NCBI RefSeq assembly: GCF_026341825.1
Contig: NZ_JAPENY010000002.1
Location: forward strand, 2,513,001-2,577,000
DNA length: 64,000 nt
DNA from: Streptomyces sp. NBC_00620
GTDB lineage: Bacteria > Actinomycetota > Actinomycetes > Streptomycetales > Streptomycetaceae
Reading direction: 5' to 3'
The notes under the pieces are model-generated. The model was not told where the DNA came from, did no database searches, and saw only the letters and a list, made by a program, of their open reading frames with translations. Both the position numbers and the translations under genes were made by a program. Of the stretch, positions 34,483-43,416 are shown piece after piece (the stretch's first letter is position 1; each line of letters starts with the position of its first letter).

Positions 34483-35277
34483 ATGGATCACGTTGCGGTA
34501 CTTGCCCTGTTCGACCGGGATATGCGAGAGGGGGCACGCCCCGACGCCCCGGGTGCCCGGATCGAGCACGTCGGCAAGGTGGTGCGCCAGGTCGGCACCG
34601 AGCGCGGCTGGAGCGGGGTGACCTGGTCGGACCTGGACGAGGCGAGCGCGGACGAGGCGATCGCCGAACAGATCCGGTACTTCACCGGCCTTGGGCGAGA
34701 GTTCGAATGGAAGCTCTACGGGCACGACCAGCCCGAGGATCTCGGGCAGCGGCTGCGGGACGCCGGGTTCACCGCCCAGCCCGAGGAGACACTCATGATC
34801 GCCGAGCTGGGCGATCTCGTGCTCGACGCCGAGCCGCCCGAGGGCGTACACCTGCTGCCCGTCACCGACCGGGCAGGCGTCGACCTCGTGGCCGACGTGC
34901 ACGAGCAGGCTTTCGGTACGGACGGCACCCGGCTGCGCCACCAACTGCTCGCCCAGCTGACCGGCGACGAGGACACGGTCGTCGCGGTGGTGGCCCTCGC
35001 CGGTGACGTCCCGGTCAGCGCGGCCCGTATGGAACTCCTGCCCGGCGCCCGGTTCGCCGGCCTCTGGGGCGGCGGCACCGTCGAGGCCTGGCGCGGCCGT
35101 GGCATCTACCGAGCCCTCGTCGCCCACCGCGCCCGCGTCGCCGCCGACCGCGGCTACCGCTACGTCCAGGTCGACGCCTCCAGCCAGAGCCGCCCCGTCC
35201 TCACCCGCCTGGGCTTCCAGCCGCTGACCACGACGACACCGTACGTGTACACACCGGCCGGGACCGGGCCCGCGTAG
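34483..35277 (+). CDS. GNAT family N-acetyltransferase
   Basis: A 264-residue acetyl-CoA-dependent acyltransferase. The C-terminal GNAT core has the acetyl-CoA loop in TVEAWRGRGIYRALV (QxxGxG-like) and the following helix HRARVAADRGYRYVQVDAS; the N-terminal half is a divergent, degenerate GNAT-like segment. ATG 34483 has CTGGAG ten bases upstream. It converges on another GNAT gene with a 3-base gap. Substrate unknown. Confidence 0.8.
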   Translation: MDHVAVLALFDRDMREGARPDAPGARIEHVGKVVRQVGTERGWSGVTWSDLDEASADEAIAEQIRYFTGLGREFEWKLYGHDQPEDLGQRLRDAGFTAQPEETLMIAELGDLVLDAEPPEGVHLLPVTDRAGVDLVADVHEQAFGTDGTRLRHQLLAQLTGDEDTVVAVVALAGDVPVSAARMELLPGARFAGLWGGGTVEAWRGRGIYRALVAHRARVAADRGYRYVQVDASSQSRPVLTRLGFQPLTTTTPYVYTPAGTGPA

Positions 35278-35280
35278 CCC

Positions 35281-36162
35281 TCACAGGTCGAGCTGGTACT
35301 CCACCGCCTTGTGCGTGGGCAGATAGCCGAGCTCGTCATTGATGCGGAGCATGGGCGCGTTGCTGTCCGCGGTGTCGGTGAGCAGGCCGCCGAGTTCGGG
35401 ATGCCGGAGGCGGGCGAGACGGATCGACTCCGCCTTCATCCAGAGCCCCAGGCCGTGGCCGCGGTGCTCGGGCAGTACGCCGGTGCCGTAGTGCTGGCCG
35501 TCACCGCGGCCGTCGCCCGGCACGACCAGTTCGGAGAACCCGGCGATCGAGCCGTCCGAGCGGTCCACGGCGGCGACCGTGTGGAGCAACTCCCCGCGCT
35601 TCGCGATGACTTCGGCCACCGACAGGACCCGGTCCACGTCCCAGACGACCGTCCCGTAGTCGGTCCCCTCCATCGGCATGTCGTCCATGGCCCGCCGGGA
35701 GTCGGCGAAGGTCTGCGCCAGCTCGGCCGGTACGGCGCCGTCCCAGTGCGTCAACTCGTAGCCCGGGTGCGGGCGTTGGGTGACCTCGGTGATCCGGGCA
35801 CGATCCACGTCGGCGAGCGGCAGCCTCGCGTACGTCAGCGCCAGCACCCGGCGGAAGCCGCCCGCGGTCAGGAACAGGTCGCCGGGGGAGGCGTCCTCGG
35901 CCTGCGCGAGGAGCGACCGCCGCTCCTCGTTCCGCGCCGCGTCGACGGCGGCTTCGAGGAGGAGACCGCCCACCCCTTGCCGCCGCTCGCCCGGATGGAC
36001 GGCGATCTCGAGCTCGGCGAGATGCTCCTGCCCTTCCTTGGTAAACAGCCGCAGGAAGGCGGAGCCCAGCGGGACTCCGTCGGCGTCGGAGGCCAGCCAC
36101 GCCAGGCGGCGGCTCGACGGGGTGGTCTCGGGATCGGTCAGCGGTGTGACGCGTATTGGCAA
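35281..36162 (-). CDS. Tandem-domain GNAT N-acetyltransferase
   Basis: A 293-residue protein with two GNAT domains. Domain 1 has its acetyl-CoA motif in HPGERRQGVGGLLLEAA. Domain 2 has its motif in LPEHRGHGLGLWMKAE, with late TADSNAPMLRINDELGY. Both loops look intact. The start is a TTG at 36162 behind GGAGAG. Proteins of this shape are found in antibiotic-producing actinobacteria, but the substrate is not predictable. Confidence 0.78.
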   Translation of the reverse strand: MPIRVTPLTDPETTPSSRRLAWLASDADGVPLGSAFLRLFTKEGQEHLAELEIAVHPGERRQGVGGLLLEAAVDAARNEERRSLLAQAEDASPGDLFLTAGGFRRVLALTYARLPLADVDRARITEVTQRPHPGYELTHWDGAVPAELAQTFADSRRAMDDMPMEGTDYGTVVWDVDRVLSVAEVIAKRGELLHTVAAVDRSDGSIAGFSELVVPGDGRGDGQHYGTGVLPEHRGHGLGLWMKAESIRLARLRHPELGGLLTDTADSNAPMLRINDELGYLPTHKAVEYQLDL

Positions 36163-36283
36163 GGTCTCTCCGTGGCGACAGGGCGGGTGTGGTGAAGCCC
36201 GCAGAACCTAGCCGCCACGGCGCGTGACCTGCAAGAGATTTAGGGCCTGACCGGTGGATCAGGCCGGTGGACAGACCCTGGGC

Positions 36284-36307
36284 GGCGGCGCGAGGACCCG
36301 CGCCGCC
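36284..36307 (-). terminator. Hairpin downstream of the GlsB-like gene
   Basis: A 9-bp GC stem (36284-36292 and 36299-36307, 6-base loop) lies 8 bases past the stop of the minus-strand gene. A second smaller inverted repeat (36244-36250 with 36259-36265) follows. Confidence 0.55.
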
Positions 36308-36314
36308 CCGCTCG

Positions 36315-36602
36315 TCAGCGGCGAGACCGCGTCCGCCCCGACCGTCCACTGCGCGACCGGTCGAGCGCCGCGACGCCCACCGCCGCCAGGCCGATCTGGA
36401 TGAGCCACTCGATCCAGTCGATGCCGTTGGTGTCGGACACGTCGAGCGCGCCGGCGATTGCTGCGCCGACCAGCGCGGCCACGATGCCGACGACGATCGT
36501 CAGCAGGATGCCGATGCGCTGGCGTCCCGGGACGACGAGCCTGCCCAGTACGCCAATGATGATGCCGATGATGATGGCACTGATGATGCCTGAGATCTCC
36601 AT
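36315..36602 (-). CDS. GlsB/YeaQ/YmgE-family small membrane protein
   Basis: A 95-residue protein with three hydrophobic helices. The family's Gly-rich pattern is seen in IISAIIIGIIIGVLGRLVVPG and GIVAALVGAAIAGAL. The C-terminus is Arg/Ser-rich and cytosolic. Members of this transglycosylase-associated family are general-stress proteins of unknown mechanism. Confidence 0.85.
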   Translation of the reverse strand: MEISGIISAIIIGIIIGVLGRLVVPGRQRIGILLTIVVGIVAALVGAAIAGALDVSDTNGIDWIEWLIQIGLAAVGVAALDRSRSGRSGRTRSRR

Positions 36603-36835
36603 CTCCGCCCCTCTTTGTCGGTTCCCTAGTAGTTATCCGTGTGCCCCCAGAAGGCGGAGGCAGTCCGCTCCGCTGCGTGCGACTGCGGAACGCGATCCGG
36701 AGACCTCCTGTCCGATGCCGCGTTCGTCATGTACCGTTCAAGAATCTGTCGCCCGGAAGACGGCCAACTCCCGTTCTACGCGCGCAGACTTGGCGCCCGC
36801 ACCGCCTCTTCCACCCCTCACGGGAGGTTTGCCGG

Positions 36836-38275
36836 ATGCTCGGATTCAGAAGATCCCGCCACAGAATCACCACGGCGCTGGCCGCGTTCGGGCTGCTCCT
36901 CACCGGCGCCGCCGTCCAGACGGCCACCGCCACCCCGGCCGCCGCGGCGACCCCGCACCGCATCCTGTTCGACAACTCCAAGGCCGAGACCGCAGGCAAC
37001 GCCGACTGGATCATCGGCACCAGCCAGCCGGACCCGCTGGGCCAGGACTCCACGCCATCGGCCGAGACCGACTGGACGGGAGCGATCTCCGCGTGGGGCG
37101 TCGCCCTGCAGAAGACCGGCAACTACTCGCTGAAGACGCTCCCTTCGGGCGGCACCATCACGTACGGCACCACGGCCGCGACGGACCTGCAGAACTTCGA
37201 CACCTTCGTCCTGCCCGAGCCGAACGTCCTGCTGAGCACCGCCGAGAAGACCGCGGTCATGAAGTTCGTGCAGAACGGCGGCGGCCTTTTCCTCGTCTCC
37301 GACCACACCGGAGCCGACCGCAACAACGACGGCGAGGACGCGGTCGAGGTCATCAACGACCTGATGTCCAACAACAGCGTCGACAGCACCAACCCGTTCG
37401 GTTTCACCGTCGACACGCTCAACGTCGGCACCGAGAACCCGAGGGCCATCTCCAGTACGACCGACCCGGTCCTGAACGGCTCCTTCGGCAAGGTCACCGG
37501 CAGCATCATCCGCAGCGGCACGACGGCCACGCTGAGCCCCACCGCCAACTCCGCGGTCAAGGGCCTGCTCTACCGCAGCGGTTACTCCGGCAACACCGGA
37601 GCCTTCTTCGCCACCAGCGCCTTCGGCAGCGGCCGGGTCGCGTTCTGGGGCGACAGCTCGCCCATCGACGACGGCACAGGCCAGTCGGGCAACACGCTGT
37701 ACGACGGCTGGAACGACACCGCCGGCACGAACGCCGCCCTCGCCCTGAACGCCACCGAGTGGCTGGCGGGAACCGGCGACAGCGGCGGAGGCGGTGGCGG
37801 CACCTGCACCGCCGCGCAGCTGCTCGCCAACCCCGGTTTCGAGTCCGGGAGTTCGTCCTGGACCGCCACCAGCGGAGTGATCACCACCGACACCGGCCAG
37901 GCCGCCCGCACCGGTTCCTACAAGGCCTGGCTGAACGGCTACGGCGCGGCCCACACCGACACGCTCTCCCAGTCGGTGACCATCCCCTCCGGCTGCGCGG
38001 CCACCCTGAGCTTCTATCTCCATGTGGACACGGCCGAGACGACCACCAGCACGGCGTACGACACCCTCAAGGCCCAGGTTCTCAACAGCAGCGGCACGGT
38101 CCTGGCGACCCTGGCCACGTACTCGAACCTGAACGCCGCGACGGGGTACACCCAGCGCACTTTCGATCTCGCCAGTTACGCCGGGCAGACGGTCACCGTC
38201 AAGTTCACCGGCATCGAAGGCTCCACGCTCCAGACGTCGTTCGTCATCGACGACACAGCCCTGAACGTGAGCTGA
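36836..38275 (+). CDS. Secreted protein with GATase-like domain and carbohydrate-binding-like C-terminus
   Basis: A 479-residue exported protein with a cleavable signal (hydrophobic TTALAAFGLLLTGAAV, AxA sites near residue 38). Residues about 40-300 resemble a class I glutamine-amidotransferase/DUF4350-like fold (HRILFDNSKAETAGNADW, FVQNGGGLFLVSDHTGA). A Gly-rich linker then leads to a jelly-roll-like module beginning LLANPGFESGSSSWT, typical of carbohydrate-binding modules. ATG 36836 has GGGAGG eight bases upstream. It is often annotated as a hydrolase, but I see no catalytic proof. Confidence 0.7.
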   Translation: MLGFRRSRHRITTALAAFGLLLTGAAVQTATATPAAAATPHRILFDNSKAETAGNADWIIGTSQPDPLGQDSTPSAETDWTGAISAWGVALQKTGNYSLKTLPSGGTITYGTTAATDLQNFDTFVLPEPNVLLSTAEKTAVMKFVQNGGGLFLVSDHTGADRNNDGEDAVEVINDLMSNNSVDSTNPFGFTVDTLNVGTENPRAISSTTDPVLNGSFGKVTGSIIRSGTTATLSPTANSAVKGLLYRSGYSGNTGAFFATSAFGSGRVAFWGDSSPIDDGTGQSGNTLYDGWNDTAGTNAALALNATEWLAGTGDSGGGGGGTCTAAQLLANPGFESGSSSWTATSGVITTDTGQAARTGSYKAWLNGYGAAHTDTLSQSVTIPSGCAATLSFYLHVDTAETTTSTAYDTLKAQVLNSSGTVLATLATYSNLNAATGYTQRTFDLASYAGQTVTVKFTGIEGSTLQTSFVIDDTALNVS

Positions 38276-38288
38276 CCGAAGGCGTGAT

Positions 38289-38316
38289 GGGCGGGCCCCG
38301 AATCAGGGCCCGTCCG
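38289..38316. terminator. Hairpin between convergent genes
   Basis: GGGCGGGCCC and GGGCCCGTCC form a 10-bp stem with one mismatch and a short loop, between the secreted-protein gene and the convergent kinase gene. It probably acts in both directions. Confidence 0.55.
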
Positions 38317-38318
38317 CT

Positions 38319-38858
38319 TCACCCGGTGCGAAGCCACCCGGTGGCGGCCACGACCTCGTGCGCGATGTCCATCACCGTGCGGTCGTCGGTCGCCACCCGC
38401 ACGGTGTCCGCGGGCACCCGCTCGTCCAGCAGCCGCGCCTTGTAGGCGCTGTTCGCCATCTCGCGCTCCAGCTCGGAACCGAGCTCCCGCCCTTTGAGTC
38501 GCCGGGCCGTGGTGTCGTCGGTGGCGGTCAGCAGCACGCGGAAGATCCGTAGGTCGCTTCCCATCGCCCGCTCGAACAGGCTCGCCGACTCGGCCAGCAC
38601 GCTCACGGTGTTGGTGTAGACGAGACGCCGGTAGCCGAGTTCGGCGAAGTTCCCCCACACCGCCCGGAGATTCCGCTCGGTGATCCCGGCGCGGTGCGGG
38701 TCACCGTCCGGCGCCGGATGCACGTACCCCATGAAGTCGCCCTCGATCACGGCGTGAGCGACCTCCGCGTCCCTCAGCCGTGCTGAGACCTCCCAGCCCA
38801 CCGTGGACTTGCCGACGCCCGCGCGCCCGCCGATGAGCAGTACCTCCGGTTGGTCCAT
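38319..38858 (-). CDS. P-loop ATPase/kinase-like protein
   Basis: A 179-residue single-domain P-loop protein with Walker A GGRAGVGKST at residues 10-19 and a lid-like arginine-rich segment (TTARRLKGRELGSELE). It resembles the AAA_33/adenylylsulfate-kinase-like group that phosphorylates small molecules or antibiotics. No conserved neighbour helps define the substrate. Confidence 0.7.
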   Translation of the reverse strand: MDQPEVLLIGGRAGVGKSTVGWEVSARLRDAEVAHAVIEGDFMGYVHPAPDGDPHRAGITERNLRAVWGNFAELGYRRLVYTNTVSVLAESASLFERAMGSDLRIFRVLLTATDDTTARRLKGRELGSELEREMANSAYKARLLDERVPADTVRVATDDRTVMDIAHEVVAATGWLRTG

Positions 38859-38936
38859 GCAAGAAGCGTGCCAGCCCGGGGCGGGCCGGGCGATCGATAT
38901 GCGTCCGGTCGCGTACGCCTCTCCCGTGGGCGCCGC

Positions 38937-38965
38937 TTGACATGCAGGTAATTGCCTGCATAACT
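38937..38965 (+). promoter_or_regulatory. Promoter with ArsR-type palindromic operator
   Basis: A -35 TTGACA (38937-38942) and a -10-like ATAACT (38960-38965) are 17 bases apart. Between them lies the near-perfect 20-bp palindrome ATGCAGGTAATTGCCTGCAT (38942-38961). A repressor bound there would block RNA polymerase. It is 35-54 bases upstream of the ArsR fusion gene, suggesting autoregulation. Confidence 0.7.
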
Positions 38966-38995
38966 TTGAGTGTGCGATCAGAAAGCGACCCAGGG

Positions 38996-39763
38996 ATGGA
39001 CCAGGTCTTCAAGGCGCTGGCCGACGAGACGCGCAGGCAGCTCCTTGACCGGCTGCACGAGCACAACGGCCAGACGCTGGGCGACCTCTGCGAGCGCATC
39101 GACATGAGACGGCAGTCGGTGACGCAGCATCTGGCGGTCCTGGAGGCCGCCAACCTGGTCAGCACGGTGCGGCGGGGGCGGGAGAAGCTGCACTACCTCA
39201 ATCCGGTGCCGCTCCATGAGATCCAGGAGCGGTGGATCGACAAGTTCGAGCGCCCGCGGCTGCGCGCGCTCAGCGCGATCAAGCGACGAGCCGAGGAAGC
39301 CATGACCGACAAGCCGACCTTCGTGTACGTCACCTACATCCGGAGCACGCCCGAGAAGGTCTGGGACGCGCTCACCGACGCGGAGCTGACCGCCACGTAC
39401 TGGGGCCACAGCAACGTCTCCGACTGGCAGCCCGGCTCCCGCTGGGAACACCGGCGCACCGACGGCTCAGGAATCGCCGACGTGGTGGGCACCGTCGTGG
39501 AGAGCGACCGTCCGACCCGCCTCGTGGCCACCTGGGCCGCGCCCGAGGACGAGGGCCAGGAGGACAAGTACTCCCGGGTCACCTACGACATCCAGCCGCA
39601 CGCCGACATCGTCCGGCTGACCGTGACCCACGAGGACCTGACCGACGAGGGCGCCCTGAACGACGTGAGCTCCGGTTGGCCCGCGGTGCTGTCCAACCTG
39701 AAGTCCCTGCTCGAGACCGGCAGCCCGCTGCCGCAGGAGCCGTGGCTGGTACCGAACGGCTGA
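38996..39763 (+). CDS. ArsR-SRPBCC (AHSA1) fusion regulator
   Basis: A 255-residue two-domain protein. Residues 1-100 form an ArsR winged helix (MDQVFKALADETRRQLLDRL, LCERIDMRRQSVTQHLAVLE). Residues 105-245 form an AHSA1/START-like hydrophobic pocket (YVTYIRSTPEKVWDALTDAE, TYWGHSNVSDWQPGSRWEH). No ArsR metal-binding cysteines are visible, so the START-like domain probably binds the ligand. ATG 38996 is chosen; an ATG at 38942 lies inside the operator and cannot be the start. Confidence 0.82.
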   Translation: MDQVFKALADETRRQLLDRLHEHNGQTLGDLCERIDMRRQSVTQHLAVLEAANLVSTVRRGREKLHYLNPVPLHEIQERWIDKFERPRLRALSAIKRRAEEAMTDKPTFVYVTYIRSTPEKVWDALTDAELTATYWGHSNVSDWQPGSRWEHRRTDGSGIADVVGTVVESDRPTRLVATWAAPEDEGQEDKYSRVTYDIQPHADIVRLTVTHEDLTDEGALNDVSSGWPAVLSNLKSLLETGSPLPQEPWLVPNG

Positions 39764-39793
39764 CGGGGGAGGGGGAGCGGTGCGGCATGAGAA

Positions 39794-39820
39794 GGCCGGC
39801 CCGCGCTGAGCGGGCCGGCC
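39794..39820. terminator. Bidirectional hairpin terminator
   Basis: A perfect 11-bp GC stem (39794-39804 and 39810-39820) with loop GCTGA lies between the ArsR-fusion gene and the convergent SPW gene. Confidence 0.75.
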
Positions 39821-39873
39821 CCACGTCGGCTTCCTTCCGTTACCTATACCTACTTACTGCCGCTCGCCTCCGG

Positions 39874-40314
39874 CTACGCCCGAGGCGTGCTCTTCGTCGC
39901 CGTGACCGCGCACATCGCCCCCAGCACCACGGCCAGTGCGCCGATGATGATGCTGTTGAGTACGACTCCGGTGTCCGGGCTGGTGCCGACAATCCACGGC
40001 GAGATGATCATCCACGTACCCATCGCGCAGATGGCCCAGCTCAGGCCGTACATCCTCTCCGGCGTGATGGTGAATCCGAGGGCCAGCAGGGCTATCGCGA
40101 TGCCCATGATCAGGTTGTGCGTCACGAGCGCGGGCTGGCTTGTCGTGTAGTGGAGTATCCACGGGGACACGGCGCAGTACAGACCGAGCAGGAACACCGG
40201 CCCGTCCACGAGTGCCACGTCGCGGCCGCCGACCATGCGGGCATACCGGTCCCGCATTTCGTTTACGTCGGGGTGGCTGCTTATGTCACCTCTGGGGTGC
40301 GAGACGTTGGCCAT
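39874..40314 (-). CDS. SPW-repeat membrane protein
   Basis: A 146-residue protein with four hydrophobic helices in two repeats, each carrying the family tripeptide (SPWILHY and SPWIVGT). The N-terminus (MANVSHPRGDIS...) is hydrophilic and His/Asp-rich. Function of the SPW family is unknown. ATG 40314 is preferred over upstream in-frame starts that add a low-complexity Arg-rich stretch. Confidence 0.8.
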   Translation of the reverse strand: MANVSHPRGDISSHPDVNEMRDRYARMVGGRDVALVDGPVFLLGLYCAVSPWILHYTTSQPALVTHNLIMGIAIALLALGFTITPERMYGLSWAICAMGTWMIISPWIVGTSPDTGVVLNSIIIGALAVVLGAMCAVTATKSTPRA

Positions 40315-40436
40315 GACTCGTCTCCTTCGAGCTCTTTCGATCTCTGCGGCCCCGCCGCCTCTGGTGCGGTATGCGGCAGGTGCCACGTACGTCTCATTGT
40401 GCGCTTATTTCTTCTTTATGTGTAGCGGGAGGTGCG

Positions 40437-42692
40437 TCAGGTGCCGGAGACGAGTAGGTAGTCGAGGTTGAAGCCACCGGTTTCGCAGTAGACGGTGACC
40501 GTCTGTTCTCCGGCCCGGAGGTCGACCGGTACGTGCACCGACTGGTAGGTCCCCCAGCCACCCGTGGCCGGCACCGAGGCCGTTGCCAGCGTGGTGCCGT
40601 TGTCGTCGCGGAGGGACACGGCGTTCGTCGCGGTGGTGTCCGTGCCGTTGGCAACGCGCAGCTCAAGATCGTAGGAGCCTGTCTGCGGCACATCGACGCG
40701 GTACGTGAGCCAGTTGCCGGCGGCTGTCCAGCCCACGTTCTTGCCGCCACTGGCGGCGGCGTTGCTCTCGATGAAGTTGCTGCCGTCCGCGGGCCAGCCC
40801 TGCTGGGTGGTGTAGCCCTCGGCCTCGATCCTCTCGCCCACAGGAGTCGCGTGCGGCTGCACGGTGAGATGGACGGTCACCTCGTCGTGCGCTCTGCCGT
40901 CGGTGACGTAGAAGGTCAGATCCTGCTCACCGGCGGTGGTCGGGCGGATCGTGACCAGGCCGGTCGCCGGGTCGAGGGTGACGCCGCCCGGCAGTTCGGT
41001 GGCGTAGTAGGCCAGCCGGTCCCGGTCCCGGTCGGTGGCCTTCAACTGCAGGTTCACGGTGCTGTACTGGTCGGCGACGACATCGGCGGCCTGCTCGAAG
41101 ACCGGGGCGTGGTTGCGGGAACCCGACGGCACCTGGCCCTTCCACCGGTAGGTGGCGAAGGAGCCCGCCGGAACGGTCACCACGAACGTCTGGCCGGCGA
41201 CGACGACCCGGACCTCGCTGTCGGTGCCGGCGCTGTTGCCGAGGACCGCGGTGAAGGTCCCGTTCCCGGAGCGGTAGACCACGTTGCTGACACCGTGTTC
41301 CGCGGCGCTGGACTCGAGGCGCACGTCACCCGGGGAGAGATACTTGGAGAACTGCCCGATCGTGTACAGCTCGTCGCGAACGGAGAAGTCCTTCGTGAGC
41401 GTGTTCACCTTCACCAGCCGGTCCGGCCACTTGGTGGTGGCCGCGACCTCGTCCCAGTCGATGTCGTTGTCGCGGGAGGGCGTCCAGTGCAGCGTTCCGC
41501 CGTCCTGGTCCGTGGCCTGGGCCCACAGGATGTAGGAACCGGCGTCGAGGCGGAAGTCGTTGAGGACGGTCGAGGGCGACAGATCGCTCGTCTCCGTGAG
41601 ATGGACCGGCTTACCCGTCTCCTCATAGGCGTCGCGCATGACGCTCGGGTCGCCCCAATAGGGGTGGAAGGCGATGGCGTCCGTCGCGTCGCGGACCTGC
41701 TCGCCCGTCACCGAGCCGTCCGGGGCGTCCTCGAAGATGCGGTAGTAGTTCTTGGTCGCCGTGCTGCCCGGATCACGCCAGTCCCAGAAGTTGAAGTCGT
41801 GCACGTACAACTCGGTGCTCAGCCGCGCCTTCTTGAACTCCCGCTTGATCGCCAGGGTCAGCTTCTGCTGCTGCTCGACACTGATGTCCATGGCCGGGTA
41901 GACGACGTCCATGCCCGGCTCGTTCAGCAGGGTCAGCGCGTCGACGCGGATGCCCTTCTTGGCGTACGCCTGGACGAACTTGACGTAGTACCGCGCGAAC
42001 ACGTCGATGCAGTCGTCGCGCAACTTGCCGGCCTGGTAGTAGTCCGTGGTGCTCCCGGGCTTGAGCGCGACCTCGCCGGTGAACTGGTTGTTCGTCTTCA
42101 TCCACGCCGGTGCGCTCCACGCCGATGCGAAGAAGGTGGCCTTGGGGTTGTAGCGCTGGATGAGCTTGATCGTGTCGATGATGTGCAGGTCGATGTCCCG
42201 CTGGATGGAGAAGTACTTCAGACCGAAGTCCTCGGTGACACCGGCGGGCAGGTCGTCCTCCGACCAGAACGGGAGGTGCTCGATGAGATCGGGGCTGCCG
42301 ATGGTCAACCGGAACCGGTCCAGGCCCGCGCCGGTCCTGGGGTCGACCAGCAGCCGGATGGCTTCCTCGCGCTTGGCGGGGGTGAGCTTCCACAGGTTGG
42401 ACACGCTGGTCTCGTCCAGGGAGAAGCCGATACCCGTGTATTCCTGCCGGGCCGCACTGGGGTCGACGACCACAGTGGCATCGACGGAGCCGCCGGAATC
42501 AGTGCCCGTCCGGACACTCGGCAGCGGCTGCCATGCCTTGGCACCGCCGGTCGAGTAGGTGCCGGTCACGACCTGGCCGTTCTTGGCCGTCCCGTCGGCG
42601 GCCCGTTCCGCATGCGCGGCCGGACCCGTGCCGGCCAATGTGGACAGTGTCGTGACAGCGATGGCCGCGATCGCGGTGAGAGTACGTCTCAC
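40437..42692 (-). CDS. Secreted GH30 glycosidase with Ig-like and CBM6-like domains
   Basis: A 751-residue exported enzyme. Signal peptide about 1-28. The GH30 TIM barrel with side beta-domain spans roughly 70-510, with acid/base E258 in LLNEPG and nucleophile E367 in HLTETSD. A cadherin/Ig-like domain (about 525-615, NHAPVFEQAADVVADQYS) follows. A C-terminal CBM6-like module begins at IEAEGYTTQQGW and contains NWLTYRVDVP. GH30 enzymes cleave beta-1,6-glucan, glucosylceramide-type or xylan linkages; the subfamily is not resolved. The start is GTG 42692 behind AGGAG. Confidence 0.87.
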   Translation of the reverse strand: MRRTLTAIAAIAVTTLSTLAGTGPAAHAERAADGTAKNGQVVTGTYSTGGAKAWQPLPSVRTGTDSGGSVDATVVVDPSAARQEYTGIGFSLDETSVSNLWKLTPAKREEAIRLLVDPRTGAGLDRFRLTIGSPDLIEHLPFWSEDDLPAGVTEDFGLKYFSIQRDIDLHIIDTIKLIQRYNPKATFFASAWSAPAWMKTNNQFTGEVALKPGSTTDYYQAGKLRDDCIDVFARYYVKFVQAYAKKGIRVDALTLLNEPGMDVVYPAMDISVEQQQKLTLAIKREFKKARLSTELYVHDFNFWDWRDPGSTATKNYYRIFEDAPDGSVTGEQVRDATDAIAFHPYWGDPSVMRDAYEETGKPVHLTETSDLSPSTVLNDFRLDAGSYILWAQATDQDGGTLHWTPSRDNDIDWDEVAATTKWPDRLVKVNTLTKDFSVRDELYTIGQFSKYLSPGDVRLESSAAEHGVSNVVYRSGNGTFTAVLGNSAGTDSEVRVVVAGQTFVVTVPAGSFATYRWKGQVPSGSRNHAPVFEQAADVVADQYSTVNLQLKATDRDRDRLAYYATELPGGVTLDPATGLVTIRPTTAGEQDLTFYVTDGRAHDEVTVHLTVQPHATPVGERIEAEGYTTQQGWPADGSNFIESNAAASGGKNVGWTAAGNWLTYRVDVPQTGSYDLELRVANGTDTTATNAVSLRDDNGTTLATASVPATGGWGTYQSVHVPVDLRAGEQTVTVYCETGGFNLDYLLVSGT

Positions 42693-42828
42693 AGCTGCTC
42701 CTGGGCTCGGGGGATGAGGGGGTTGGCGCTGCGCTGAACAGGCGGCTCAAGAGGGAGCGGCGCGATGTCGGATACGTTCCGGTGACCTGGCACGCCGGCC
42801 GACAGGGGGTGTACGTAGGCGTCCTGAC

Positions 42829-43416
42829 GTGACGACAGCCACCACGGCAACTCCCTCCCGCCCCACCGATGCGGCAGATCCAAGCAATATCCTTGGTGTT
42901 AAGTCAAGGCTTGAAAAAAGTCATCCTGGTAAAGCGGGCACCGGTGCAACGGAGTTGCGACAGGCGGAGGCGGAGTTGGGGGAGTCGAGTGAGGACGAGT
43001 TGCTGGCGCGCTTGCCCGAGTGGGTATGGGAAACGCCGTACGTCGGCAGGCGCTTTCCCGGCTCCCGGGCTGTCGCCGAGAAGCCGGGCCTCGCCGAGGG
43101 CGCCAACTGTCAGCTCTTCGCCTTTGAAGTGCTCCGGCACTGGGCCATCGACGTCCCCGCCTGGCGGTCGAGCGACCTGTGGGACGACACCGAACTCACC
43201 GAACGGGTCGCGCACGCCCGGCCGTTGGACCTGGTGCTCTTCAACGCCACCGACGACGCTTGGGGCGCGCACGTCGGCGTGGTCGTGGGGGAGGGCCGGG
43301 TGCTGCACCTCAGCGCCGAGGCGGGGCGTCCGGCGGTGTGGGGCATGGCGGACTTCGCCGCGCGGGAGCGGTATCGCACGCTCATCGGCGTCAAGCGGGT
43401 GCTGCGGCGAGTGTGA
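42829..43416 (+). CDS. NlpC/P60-like cysteine peptidase, start uncertain
   Basis: The C-terminal 130 residues contain a probable papain-like core: Cys in EGANCQLFAFEVL, His in WGAHVGVVVGEGRVLHLS, then RPAVWGMADF. Such proteins act on peptide cross-links or as amidases. No signal peptide is seen. The GTG at 42829 has no ribosome site, and the first 40 residues cross an AT-rich, promoter-like stretch (42885-42935). A TTG inside AEAELGES, just after GGAGGCGGAG, is a plausible alternative. The 3' end overlaps the LysR gene by 26 bases. Confidence 0.6.
   Translation: MTTATTATPSRPTDAADPSNILGVKSRLEKSHPGKAGTGATELRQAEAELGESSEDELLARLPEWVWETPYVGRRFPGSRAVAEKPGLAEGANCQLFAFEVLRHWAIDVPAWRSSDLWDDTELTERVAHARPLDLVLFNATDDAWGAHVGVVVGEGRVLHLSAEAGRPAVWGMADFAARERYRTLIGVKRVLRRV

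Noticed and set aside
36641..36835. N-terminal extension of the secreted protein from an upstream start
   Set aside because: It would bury the signal peptide behind 65 Arg-rich residues. ATG 36836 has a good ribosome site and opens directly on the signal sequence.
38942..38995. Upstream ATG at 38942 as the start of the ArsR fusion
   Set aside because: It lies within the palindromic operator and promoter core and adds residues unlike the family. ATG 38996 gives the canonical ArsR N-terminus.
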